From: an uncultured Prevotellaceae bacterium
GTDB lineage: Bacteria > Bacteroidota > Bacteroidia > Bacteroidales > Bacteroidaceae
Assembly (NCBI GenBank): GCA_946410305.1
Contig: CAMJZV010000001.1
Location: 1 to 64,000 of the forward strand
DNA: 64,000 bases
Reading direction: 5' to 3'
Part shown: positions 44,187 to 53,524 of the stretch, piece after piece
How the letters are laid out: every line of letters starts with the position of its first letter
Numbering within the stretch: position 1 is the first letter of the stretch
Notes under the pieces: generated by a model
Databases searched by the model: none
Seen by the model: only the letters and a program-made list of their open reading frames with translations
Told to the model about the DNA's origin: nothing
Made by a program: the position numbers and the translations under genes

Positions 44187-45983
44187 TTACTTATTCTTCA
44201 GGTCGTGGCTGGTCAACTGAAGGATAGCTTTCGACAGGCGCAGCAGTCGTTCGCTGTCGTCACCTTCTTGAGTGATCATACTGTTGGCATCAAGATCGTA
44301 GGCCATCCACCCTGTAGAGTCGTACACGGATACGCAACTAGTAGAGTTGTGGTAGGCCATCGGATAACGATAGCTACTACTGGCGACATCACGACTGAAG
44401 GTGAAGTCATCATGGGCAATACCCAACTGTCCTAACAGTGTAGCGGCAAGGTCGCTTTGGTTACACAGACGGTCAATAACGATAGGCTGCTTCACAGCGC
44501 CACCGACCCACAACATCGGGATATGGTTATAGAGGCGTGTCGCCTCATCAATGCCCTGATAACGATAGCCATGATCGGGGAGAATGACAACCAACGTGTT
44601 CTGCCACACAGGTGTCTTGCGCAGATCATCGATAAAACGGCCAATGCACTGGTCCAGATAGTTGAAGGCATTATATACCTCGTCGTCCAACACCTTGGTA
44701 GGCACATCCCAGGGCTCGTGACTGGACAGGGTAAGCAATGTCTTCATCCAATGATTACCCTTCTCTGCCTTGATGTCACGCAAGAGCGTGTCGAACATGA
44801 TGTCGTCACGTACACCCCACTGACAAGTCTTCTGTTCCTCGCTGCTGAAATCTGACTTCCATAGCAGCTGGTCGTAGCCCGTACCCAACACATAGCTGCG
44901 CATATTGGTAAAATTGATGTCGCCACCATAATAGAAGGCATTATGATAGCCTACCTGCTGTAGCGAGTGAGCTATCGACGGCATCTTACGACTCTTCTCA
45001 GGCACCTTCATAATAGAGGTCACGGGGAAGGCAGGATAACCGCTGAGAATGCTCACCATACCCTTATCCGTACGCCACGAGTTGGCATAGCACTCGCTAA
45101 AACTGACGCCCTCACTGGCCAGTTGGTTCAGACGAGGCGTTATCTCCGGATGTCCACCGATTGCAGTAAACTGTCCACCACAACTCTCCATCACTATCAG
45201 CACAATATTGGGGCGCTGAGTGGTCAGTAACGTGTCAGCCCCCGTACTGTCAGTATAGTACAGACCATCCGTCAACTGGCGACATTCCTCATCCGTCATG
45301 TAGTCGTAGCCAACGATATAGCTGCCCGACTTGCCGAGGGACGACAGAAATGAGAACACTGGATTCACCGCCGCATGATTCAAGAACTGATTCTGCGAGA
45401 AATACACCTGTCCAATGTTCGTTGTTGACTCGCCCAGTCCACCACGAATACCAATAATAATAGGACCTATCAGCAGTAGTGCGCCAAGAGTACCAAGCAG
45501 TCTATGGCGTACTGGCTTAAAGTGGGTACGCCACCAAGAAAGTGCTACCCAAATCAAAAGAACCAGTATCAATAATAGTATCAATCTACCTAACAGATAC
45601 CATGTAGTGACGCTGGCCATGGCCTCAGTGGGTGTCTCCAGATACTGCAAGCACGACGCATCGAGTTTGAAGTGCCAGAAAGGATAGAGGCTTGTGTCTG
45701 CTACGAAAGCCAGCGCAAAGGCAATAGCCACCACCCCATTATAAATAAGGTACACGTAACGAGGGATCCTCACCCATAGTGACACTGTTGTTAGCAGAAA
45801 GGGAACGCCAAAGAAGTAGAGCGCCGTAGAGAGGTCTAGCGACAGGCCATGCCATACGACAGTAGCATAGTCACCTATCGACAAAGCGTCGCCACATGCC
45901 AGCATAAACACCCCCTTGGCAACCACAAACAACGCAATGGTCACCAAGTAGTATTTCAGCAGGTATATGACTCTCTCCTTCAC
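44187..45983 (-). CDS. LTA synthase-like membrane sulfatase/phosphotransferase
   Basis: NIVLIVMESCGGQFTAIGGHPEITPRLNQLASEG, LVVILPDHGYRY. Confidence 0.9.
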   Translation of the reverse strand: MKERVIYLLKYYLVTIALFVVAKGVFMLACGDALSIGDYATVVWHGLSLDLSTALYFFGVPFLLTTVSLWVRIPRYVYLIYNGVVAIAFALAFVADTSLYPFWHFKLDASCLQYLETPTEAMASVTTWYLLGRLILLLILVLLIWVALSWWRTHFKPVRHRLLGTLGALLLIGPIIIGIRGGLGESTTNIGQVYFSQNQFLNHAAVNPVFSFLSSLGKSGSYIVGYDYMTDEECRQLTDGLYYTDSTGADTLLTTQRPNIVLIVMESCGGQFTAIGGHPEITPRLNQLASEGVSFSECYANSWRTDKGMVSILSGYPAFPVTSIMKVPEKSRKMPSIAHSLQQVGYHNAFYYGGDINFTNMRSYVLGTGYDQLLWKSDFSSEEQKTCQWGVRDDIMFDTLLRDIKAEKGNHWMKTLLTLSSHEPWDVPTKVLDDEVYNAFNYLDQCIGRFIDDLRKTPVWQNTLVVILPDHGYRYQGIDEATRLYNHIPMLWVGGAVKQPIVIDRLCNQSDLAATLLGQLGIAHDDFTFSRDVASSSYRYPMAYHNSTSCVSVYDSTGWMAYDLDANSMITQEGDDSERLLRLSKAILQLTSHDLKNK

Positions 45984-47350
45984 TCTTTCTCTACGATTTC
46001 TCCTAGCAATGTAGCACTTGTACTTCCAGTGATGCGTACACGTACCGTTTCACCGATATGGTGGTTACCCTTATTGACTACGACGGCCTTGTTCTGTTCC
46101 GTACGTCCCATCAGCTGCTCACGGCTACGCTTCGAGAAAGCCTCCAGCAGCACGTCGAACTCCTTGCCCTCATCCTTCTTGTTCTGTTGAGCAGAGATCT
46201 CTGTCTGCAAGGCAATCATCTCGTTCAGTCGACGTATCTTCTCCTCGTCAGCGATGTCATCGGGCAGATGCTTTGAGGCATAGGTGCCTGGGCGCTCAGA
46301 ATATTTGAACATAAAAGCAGAGTCGTAGCCCACCTCGCGCATCAGCGACAACGACAGCTGGTGGTCTTCCTCCGTCTCCGAGTGGTACCCTACAAAGATA
46401 TCCGTTGACAAGCCACAATCGGGGATAATGCGACGGATGGCTGCCACACGATCCAAGTACCACTCACGGGTATACTTACGGTTCATCAGCTTCAAGATGC
46501 GGTCTGAACCACTCTGTACGGGCAGGTGGATATGCTTGCAGACGTTGGGCACCTCAGCTACCACGCGCAGTGTGTCGTCGCTCATATCCTTCGGATGACT
46601 GGTCGTGAAGCGCACCCTCATCTCAGGCACTTCTTCAGCCACCATTCTTAATAGTTCAGGGAATTTAATCTCCCTCTCCCCTTGGAGAGGGTCAGGGGAG
46701 AGGCTTTTATAGCTGTTTACATTCTGTCCCAACAGTGTCACCTCCTTGAAACCACGGTCGCGCAAGTCGCGTACCTCTCTCAGGATGCTCTCCACGTCAC
46801 GGCTACGCTCACGACCACGGGTATAGGGGACGATACAATAGTGACAGAAGTTGTTGCAGCCACGCATAATGCTCACAAAACCGCTGATCTTAGCACCATG
46901 CAAGCGCTGTGGCACCACGTCGCGGTAGGTTTCCGTTGTCGACAGTTCGATATTCATCGCCTTATGTCCCAGCTCAGCCTGTGCTATCAGGTCGGGTAGC
47001 GACATATATGAATCCGGACCAGCCACCAAGTCACAGTGGTGGTTCTCCAGCAGGTCGTCCTTCACGCGCTCAGCCATACAACCCAGCACGCCGATAATAA
47101 GGCCGTTAGCTGTTAGCTTTTGGCTGTTAGCTTTTTGACGCTGGCGCTTGATGGCATCCAACGCATCCAGGCGGTGGTATATCTTCTGTTCTGCATTGTC
47201 ACGTATCGAACAAGTGTTCAGGAATACGGCATCAGCCTCATCCAGTGTTTCTGTTGTCTCGTAGCCAGCCATCTGCATGACCGATGCCACAACCTCAGAG
47301 TCTGCCACATTCATCTGGCAGCCATAAGTCTCAATATACAGTTTCTTCAT
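45980..47350 (-). CDS. miaB: tRNA-2-methylthio-N6-dimethylallyladenosine synthase
   Basis: YIETYGCQMNVADSEVVASVM, SIMRGCNNFCHYCIVPYTRGRERSR, RFTTSHPKDMSDDTL. Confidence 0.95.
   Translation of the reverse strand: MKKLYIETYGCQMNVADSEVVASVMQMAGYETTETLDEADAVFLNTCSIRDNAEQKIYHRLDALDAIKRQRQKANSQKLTANGLIIGVLGCMAERVKDDLLENHHCDLVAGPDSYMSLPDLIAQAELGHKAMNIELSTTETYRDVVPQRLHGAKISGFVSIMRGCNNFCHYCIVPYTRGRERSRDVESILREVRDLRDRGFKEVTLLGQNVNSYKSLSPDPLQGEREIKFPELLRMVAEEVPEMRVRFTTSHPKDMSDDTLRVVAEVPNVCKHIHLPVQSGSDRILKLMNRKYTREWYLDRVAAIRRIIPDCGLSTDIFVGYHSETEEDHQLSLSLMREVGYDSAFMFKYSERPGTYASKHLPDDIADEEKIRRLNEMIALQTEISAQQNKKDEGKEFDVLLEAFSKRSREQLMGRTEQNKAVVVNKGNHHIGETVRVRITGSTSATLLGEIVEKE
46671..46702 (-). repeat. GC-rich dispersed hairpin repeat inserted in frame in miaB
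   Basis: TCCCTCTCCCCTTGGAGAGGGTCAGGGGAGAG; CCCTCTCC/GGAGAGGG stem; encodes LSPDPLQGERE. Confidence 0.8.
47102..47136 (-). repeat. 7-bp-period tandem repeat inside miaB
   Basis: gccgtta gctgtta gcttttg gctgtta gcttttt; encodes KANSQKLTAN. Confidence 0.85.
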
Positions 47351-47433
47351 AAATAGCTTTTTTCGGGTGCAAAATTAGTAAAAAATAAGGGAAACACCAA
47401 ATTTACTCGTATTTTCCGAACAATCACCGATAA

Positions 47434-47475
47434 TGGCATCACGCCTAACGTTCAGTAAGACCAAACATTAGGCGT
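47434..47475. other. Intergenic hairpin between the SDR gene and miaB
   Basis: TCACGCCTAA ... TTAGGCGTGA, 10-bp perfect arms. Confidence 0.5.
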
Positions 47476-47503
47476 GACGGTAAAGCTTCTATTTAGCGAA
47501 AAA

Positions 47504-48301
47504 TTATTTCGGTTGTTTGCCGATATAGGCTAAGATGCCGCCATCGACATAAAGGATATGACCGTTGACAGCGTCTGAGGCATGAGAAGCCAGGAACACA
47601 GCAGGACCACCCAGCTCTTCTGGCTCGAGCCAACGACCAGCGGGCGTCTTGGCACAGATGAACGAGTCGAAGGGATGACGGCTACCATCGGCCTGACGCT
47701 CGCGGAGTGGAGCAGTCTGTGGCGTAGCGATATAGCCAGGACCAATGGCGTTGCACTGGATATTATACTCACCATATTCTGAACAGATATTGCGCGTCAG
47801 CATCTTCAGACCACCCTTGGCGGCAGCATAGGCGCTGACTGTCTCACGGCCCAGCTCAGACATCATAGAGCAGATATTGATAATCTTACCCTCGCGACGC
47901 TCAATCATCTCTGGAATAACGGCCTTGGTCATGATGAACGGACCAACAAGGTCGATGTCGATGACCTGCTGGAAATCTGCGCGTGACATCTCATGCATGG
48001 GGATACGCTTAATGATACCGGCATTGTTGACAAGGATGTCGATATGTCCCAACTCACGACGAATGTCAGCCACCATCTTTTGCACGTCATCCTCGTTGGT
48101 GACATCACACAGATAGCCATGCGCCTTGATACCCTTGGCTTCATAGTCTGCCAGTGCCTTGTCCATGTGCTCCTGTCCGCGACAGTTGAAAGCGATTTCC
48201 GCACCAGCCTTAGCCAGCGCCTCAGCAATAGCAAAGCCAATACCGTAAGCAGCACCCGTAACCAGCGCTACCTTACCTTCCAAAGAAAATAGATTCTGCA
48301 T
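47504..48301 (-). CDS. SDR family oxidoreductase (gluconate 5-dehydrogenase/KduD-like)
   Basis: LFSLEGKVALVTGAAYGIGFAIAEALAKAGAEIAFNCR, NNAGIIKRIPMHEMS. Confidence 0.9.
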   Translation of the reverse strand: MQNLFSLEGKVALVTGAAYGIGFAIAEALAKAGAEIAFNCRGQEHMDKALADYEAKGIKAHGYLCDVTNEDDVQKMVADIRRELGHIDILVNNAGIIKRIPMHEMSRADFQQVIDIDLVGPFIMTKAVIPEMIERREGKIINICSMMSELGRETVSAYAAAKGGLKMLTRNICSEYGEYNIQCNAIGPGYIATPQTAPLRERQADGSRHPFDSFICAKTPAGRWLEPEELGGPAVFLASHASDAVNGHILYVDGGILAYIGKQPK

Positions 48302-48350
48302 AGTAAATTGTTTTAATAGTTTATTGCTGCAAAGGTAAGCATTATTTATG

Positions 48351-48380
48351 AAAAAAGAGTGGAATCATCCACTCTTTTTT
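48351..48380 (-). terminator. Terminator after tRNA-Gln
   Basis: AAAAAAGAGTGGA atc ATCCACTCTTTTTT. Confidence 0.8.
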
Positions 48381-48390
48381 TCCGTAAACG

Positions 48391-48461
48391 TTGTCCAAGG
48401 CGGATTCGAACCACCACAAACAGAACCAAAACCTGTTGTGCTACCATTACACCATTGGACA
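48391..48461 (-). tRNA. tRNA-Gln (UUG anticodon)
   Basis: Reverse complement TGTCCAATGGTGTAATGGTAGCACAACAGGTTTTGGTTCTGTTTGTGGTGGTTCGAATCCGCCTTGGACAA. Confidence 0.92.
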
Positions 48462-48522
48462 ATCCGAGTTTTGCGGGTGCAAAATTAGCAAAAATTTCGC
48501 ACACCACAAACTTTTTTGCCGA

Positions 48523-49818
48523 TTATTTCACAATCAGCAGATAATAATTCTTCTTACCCTTCTGTGCCAATAGGTACTTGCCGTCAATCAAGTCTTCAGC
48601 AGTGACTGGACGATTCTGGTCGGTGAGCTTCTCCTTGTTCAGTGAAACACCCCCACCCTGCACCATCTTACGCATCTCACCCTTTGAGGGGAAGACGGGA
48701 GCAACAGTGGTGAATAGCTCGATAGCGGGCTGACCCAGTTGGTCCTTGCTAATCTCAAACTGTGGAACACCGTCGAAGACATCGAGGAAGGTCTGCTCAT
48801 CGAGCTTCTCCAGTCCTTCCTTAGTAGACTTGCCAAAGAGCAGATTACTGGCTTCGATGGCGGCATCGAGAGCCTCCTGAGAGTGTACCATGATGGTAAC
48901 CTCCTCAGCCAGGCGCTTCTGCAGCACACGGCGACCAGGATCCTGCTTGTGCTCCTCAACGAGGGCATCAATAGTCTCCTTCTCCAGCGAGGTAAAGATT
49001 TTGATATAGCGCTCGGCATCGTCGTCAGAAACGTTGAGCCAGAACTGGTAGAACTTATACGGTGTGGTACGCTTGGGATCGAGCCAGATGTTACCAGACT
49101 CAGTCTTACCGAACTTCTTACCGTCGCTCTTGGTAATCAGCGGGCAGGTCAGTGCGAAGGTCTCTACCTCATTGCCCAACGTGCGACGAATGAGTTCTGT
49201 ACCCGTGGTCATGTTACCCCACTGGTCGTTACCACCCAACTGCAGCTTCACGCCATAGTGCTGGTAGAGATACAGGAAATCGTAGCCCTGCAGCAGCTGA
49301 TAGGTAAACTCAGTGAATGAAAGACCATCGCGGGCAGTACCATTCAGACGCTGCTGAACACTCTCCTTAGCCATCATATAGTTAACGGTAATGTGCTTAC
49401 CCACCTCACGAGCAAAGTCAAGGAAGGTAAAGTCCTTCATCCAGTCGTAGTTGTTGACCATCAAGGCAGCATTGGCGTCCTTGCTCTCAAAGTCCAGGAA
49501 CTTAGCCACCTGAGCCTTGATGCACTCCTGGTTGTGTCGCAACGTTTCGTCGTTCAGCAGATTACGCTCCTGAGACTTACCAGAGGGGTCACCAATCATA
49601 CCTGTTGCACCACCCACAAGGATAACGGGACGATGTCCGCAGCGCTGCAAATGACGCAGCATCATGATGCCACAGAGGTGACCAATATGCAGTGAGTCAG
49701 CCGTAGGATCAGTACCCAAGTAGGCTGTCACCATCTCCTTCTGGAGCAGTTCTTCAGTACCTGGCATCATCTGTGCCAGCATTCCGCGCCAGCGTAGTTC
49801 TTCTACAAAATTCTTCAT
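48523..49818 (-). CDS. tyrS: Tyrosyl-tRNA synthetase
   Basis: [48 protein letters not shown]. Confidence 0.96.
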   Translation of the reverse strand: MKNFVEELRWRGMLAQMMPGTEELLQKEMVTAYLGTDPTADSLHIGHLCGIMMLRHLQRCGHRPVILVGGATGMIGDPSGKSQERNLLNDETLRHNQECIKAQVAKFLDFESKDANAALMVNNYDWMKDFTFLDFAREVGKHITVNYMMAKESVQQRLNGTARDGLSFTEFTYQLLQGYDFLYLYQHYGVKLQLGGNDQWGNMTTGTELIRRTLGNEVETFALTCPLITKSDGKKFGKTESGNIWLDPKRTTPYKFYQFWLNVSDDDAERYIKIFTSLEKETIDALVEEHKQDPGRRVLQKRLAEEVTIMVHSQEALDAAIEASNLLFGKSTKEGLEKLDEQTFLDVFDGVPQFEISKDQLGQPAIELFTTVAPVFPSKGEMRKMVQGGGVSLNKEKLTDQNRPVTAEDLIDGKYLLAQKGKKNYYLLIVK

Positions 49819-49926
49819 ATCTTATTCTTATTTAATGCTTTTGAGCGTGCAAAGGTACGAAAAAACGAGGGAAATGCAAAAAGAAAATATATTTTTCTTT
49901 GTTTTCCCGAGTGAAACCCAAAAACA

Positions 49927-50169
49927 CTATGGTACAGGATCGTAGCCAGAACCACCCCAGGGATTGCAGCGCAGAATGCGCCAAATGGCCAGATAAAGTC
50001 CCTTGAAAGGACCATGCTTAATGATAGCCTGTCGAGCATACTCACTACAAGAAGGAGTAAAACGACAGGAAGGAGGAGTCAGTGGGGAGATAGACGTCTG
50101 ATAGAAACGGATGGGTAATACCAGCAGCATTACCATCAGGCGACGAAGAAAATGCCACAAGGTCTTCAT
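49927..50169 (-). CDS. yidD: Membrane protein insertion efficiency factor YidD
   Basis: [61 protein letters not shown]. Confidence 0.97.
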   Translation of the reverse strand: MKTLWHFLRRLMVMLLVLPIRFYQTSISPLTPPSCRFTPSCSEYARQAIIKHGPFKGLYLAIWRILRCNPWGGSGYDPVP

Positions 50170-50552
50170 AGCTTTTCCTGTAAACGCTTGACAATGCCTG
50201 TTACACGTTCCTCAACCTCTTGAGTTGACAGAAAAGTATCGGACGACCACACGAAGGCAATAAGTAACTGCTTGTCAGAAGCAAGAGCTTCGGCAAGCAG
50301 TTGTTTATGATGTCGCCAAGCCTCGCGGACTTGACGCTTGACGCGATTACGGTCGACAGCATGATGGAAGTGCTTCTTAGGAACACTGATAAGCATCTGC
50401 AGAGGCTCGTCATGGTCGTTGCGCTCACACAACTTATACACAGCACGCAACGGGAAGGATGACACAGAATGGCTGTTGCCTCCTGCAAAGAGGTCATCGA
50501 TGAGTCGCTGACTCACCATGCGCTCACGCTTACGGAATGTCAGAGCCATCAT
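50166..50552 (-). CDS. rnpA: Ribonuclease P protein component
   Basis: [41 protein letters not shown]. Confidence 0.93.
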   Translation of the reverse strand: MMALTFRKRERMVSQRLIDDLFAGGNSHSVSSFPLRAVYKLCERNDHDEPLQMLISVPKKHFHHAVDRNRVKRQVREAWRHHKQLLAEALASDKQLLIAFVWSSDTFLSTQEVEERVTGIVKRLQEKL

Positions 50553-50566
50553 GCTAATAATAGGTA

Positions 50567-51316
50567 TTATCCCTGTTTCTCCAAAAGATAGTGCTGCAGA
50601 GCACCCGTCATCGAAGGATACTTCTCAGAGGGAGCTTCGATATCCAGACGCAAGCCTGCATCCTTGGCAGCCTGTGCAGTGGTAGGGCCAAAGGTTGCAA
50701 TGGCAATATCGCCCTGTTTGAAATCTGGGAAGTTCTTGGTCAGCGACTCAATACCCGACGGGCTGAAGAATATCAACATGTCATAGTCGAAGGTCTTAAC
50801 CTCTTCTGGCGTAAAGTCGTTGCTGACAGTACGATACATGATACATTCCTGATGGTTCAGCTTTTTGGAATCAAGCAACTTGGCAACACTGTCGTTATGA
50901 ACGTCACTCATCGGCACGAGATACTTCTCGGTCTTGTGCTTCACCATGGTGGGCAGCAAATCGTCCATCTTACCAGTAGTACCGAAGAACACCTTGCGCT
51001 TGCGATACTGAACATACTTCTGAATATACAGCGAAATCGTCTCCGTCACGCAGAAATACTTCATGTCCTCAGGAATAGCTACACGCAGTTCCTTCGCCAA
51101 GGTAAAGAAGTGATCAATAGCATGGCGAGAGGTGAAGACAATGGCAGTATAGTCCAGAATGTTCACCTTCTGGGTTCGAAATTCCTTTGCCGTGATTCCC
51201 TCTACCTTGATAAATGGACGGAACACGAGTTCTACGTCAAACTTTGAAGCGATGTCGTAGTAAGGTGACTTCTCACTTGTAGGTTTAGGTTGTGAAACCA
51301 AAATCTTTTTTATCAT
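50567..51316 (-). CDS. hemD: Uroporphyrinogen-III synthase
   Basis: KILVSQPKPTSEKSPYYDIASKFDVELVFRPFIKVEGITAKEFR, TSRHAIDHFF. Confidence 0.88.
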   Translation of the reverse strand: MIKKILVSQPKPTSEKSPYYDIASKFDVELVFRPFIKVEGITAKEFRTQKVNILDYTAIVFTSRHAIDHFFTLAKELRVAIPEDMKYFCVTETISLYIQKYVQYRKRKVFFGTTGKMDDLLPTMVKHKTEKYLVPMSDVHNDSVAKLLDSKKLNHQECIMYRTVSNDFTPEEVKTFDYDMLIFFSPSGIESLTKNFPDFKQGDIAIATFGPTTAQAAKDAGLRLDIEAPSEKYPSMTGALQHYLLEKQG

Positions 51317-51322
51317 TGTGTC

Positions 51323-52156
51323 CTAAAAATTTGTTTTCAAACTGTTTGCTGTGATATCCAGAACTCCCCATAATACCATCAAAGGCACTATTTCGAGCGC
51401 ACAAAGGTACAAAATAATTTGCAGACCAACGACATTTTGACGAAAAAAGATGATATAAGCCTTATAAAATGTCATCAATTTAACCAAAATAAGCGCTATT
51501 GAGAAATAAATTTCAACTTTTCCGATGGACATGTCAAAGTATGGTCCCATGACAATAGCAGGAAATGAGATAATACCTTCCAAGGCGATAACGAATAGCA
51601 GAGACTTAATCCATTGTAAGTTTCTTTTACCGTCAAAAAAGACTTTATTAACCAAAGTATATAATCCCACCTTCACTAGAAAATATAATAGGAAGATAGC
51701 CCAGAATATAAGAATGAGATAATACTGCGAACTCAAAACATAGGCATCACCCTTGTAGTGGAGCGAATAGAAATAATAGAGCGTAGAGAGCATGAGGCTC
51801 GTTAGGAAGACAATGTACACCTGGAAGCGTTCCTCGGTGCCAGTCTCAGTCATAGTGGTCGCTCCTTCACGAGGTTTTGAGAAGAAGTTCTTGGCTTGAC
51901 GAGTAAAGAAACCACGCACATGAGAGTAGGCGATGACCGCCAAGACAAAGAACACCAGCAATAATGATGTAATAACATCGTCGCCACGCACACTGTAGGG
52001 AACAGGATCACCCATCGCACCATAGCGTCCACCTTCCAATTCAGGGTGAAAGAGGGAATCTTTAGAAAAGAATCCCTCTTTATAATACTGGGGCAGGTCG
52101 ACGTGTGTCTCCTCCACCGGCATCTCAATCCATGATATGCTGTCAGATGGTATCAA
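51323..52156 (-). CDS. DUF4271-like integral membrane protein
   Basis: Multi-TM protein in conserved Bacteroidales yidD-rnpA-hemD-X-metK order. Confidence 0.7.
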   Translation of the reverse strand: MIPSDSISWIEMPVEETHVDLPQYYKEGFFSKDSLFHPELEGGRYGAMGDPVPYSVRGDDVITSLLLVFFVLAVIAYSHVRGFFTRQAKNFFSKPREGATTMTETGTEERFQVYIVFLTSLMLSTLYYFYSLHYKGDAYVLSSQYYLILIFWAIFLLYFLVKVGLYTLVNKVFFDGKRNLQWIKSLLFVIALEGIISFPAIVMGPYFDMSIGKVEIYFSIALILVKLMTFYKAYIIFFRQNVVGLQIILYLCALEIVPLMVLWGVLDITANSLKTNF

Positions 52157-52159
52157 TGC

Positions 52160-53419
52160 TTACAATGCAAATGCCTTCTTGATATCCTCTACCCTATCCA
52201 GCTTCTCCCACGTAAACAACTCGACATCGATGGTCTTGGTCTCATGATAGCGGCTGGTAAATGTCTTTTTCACCACTTCGCACTGACGACCCATGTGTCC
52301 ATAGGCAGCAGTCTCCACGTACATCGGCTGGCGCAGTTTCAACGAGCGCTCTATGGCTTTTGGACGCAGGTCGAAGAGTTGTTCTATCTTCTTGGCAATC
52401 TCACCATCCGTCATATTGACGTGTGAGCGGCCATAGGTGTTGACATAGATATTCATGGGCTTGGCCACACCGATGGCATAGCTGATTTGTACCAGCATCT
52501 CGTCAGCGACACCAGCAGCCACCATGTTCTTAGCAATATGACGGGCAGCATAGGCAGCACTACGGTCCACCTTGCTTGAGTCCTTGCCAGAGAAAGCACC
52601 ACCACCATGAGCGCCCTTACCACCATAGGTATCAACAATAATCTTACGGCCTGTGAGACCGGTATCGCCATGAGGGCCACCGATAACAAACTTACCCGTG
52701 GGGTTAACGAAGTACTTGATGTCGTTGCCAAACAATGCCAACACCTTCTCAGAGTTAATCTTTGCCTTGACACGTGGTATCAAGATATTAATGACATCCT
52801 CGCGGATTTTGGCAAGCATACGCTCGTCATCGCTGTCAAACTCATCGTGCTGAGTAGAGACGACAATAGTATCGATACGCTCAGGAATGCCTGCATCACT
52901 ATATTGAATAGTTACTTGGCTCTTAGAGTCTGGACGCAGGTAGGTCATTACCTTACCTTCCTTGCGTATCTCTGCCAAAGTGCGCATAATGAGGTGTGCC
53001 AAATCGAGAGAGACTGGCATAAGGTTCTCCGTCTCGTTAGTGGCATAGCCAAACATCATACCCTGGTCGCCAGCACCCTGCTCATCCTCGTCGCCATTAT
53101 CTACACCACGATTGATATCCTCACTCTGCTCATGGATGGCAGTCAGAATACCGCAGGAGTTTCCGTCGAACTGGTATTCGGCCTTAGTATATCCTATCTT
53201 CTTGATAGTATTACGTGCAATGGTCTGCAGGTCGATATACACATCACTGCGTACCTCGCCCATCAACACCACCTGTCCTGTTGTGACAAACGACTCACAA
53301 GCCACACGGGCACAATCGTCGTAGGCCAGAAACTGGTCGAGAATGGCGTCACTAATCTGATCGGCCACCTTGTCGGGATGGCCTTCTGATACTGATTCTG
53401 ATGAAAATAAATATGACAT
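52160..53419 (-). CDS. metK: S-adenosylmethionine synthetase
   Basis: [59 protein letters not shown]. Confidence 0.98.
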   Translation of the reverse strand: MSYLFSSESVSEGHPDKVADQISDAILDQFLAYDDCARVACESFVTTGQVVLMGEVRSDVYIDLQTIARNTIKKIGYTKAEYQFDGNSCGILTAIHEQSEDINRGVDNGDEDEQGAGDQGMMFGYATNETENLMPVSLDLAHLIMRTLAEIRKEGKVMTYLRPDSKSQVTIQYSDAGIPERIDTIVVSTQHDEFDSDDERMLAKIREDVINILIPRVKAKINSEKVLALFGNDIKYFVNPTGKFVIGGPHGDTGLTGRKIIVDTYGGKGAHGGGAFSGKDSSKVDRSAAYAARHIAKNMVAAGVADEMLVQISYAIGVAKPMNIYVNTYGRSHVNMTDGEIAKKIEQLFDLRPKAIERSLKLRQPMYVETAAYGHMGRQCEVVKKTFTSRYHETKTIDVELFTWEKLDRVEDIKKAFAL

Positions 53420-53468
53420 AGCTTAAAATTTTGGTGCAAAGGTACGGACTTTTCAGCAAATGACAAAA

Positions 53469-53505
53469 TAAAACGACCCGCTCTTTTCAGAAACGAGTCG
53501 TTTTT
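53469..53505 (-). terminator. Terminator downstream of the M16 protease gene
   Basis: AAAACGACCCG ctcttttcagaaa CGAGTCGTTTTT. Confidence 0.65.
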
Positions 53506-53524
53506 ATTGATTCTAATGGGTGAA

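Noticed and set aside
2804-47136. Heptamer arrays as CRISPR repeats
   Set aside because: Units are contiguous 7-mers with no spacers and no cas genes nearby.
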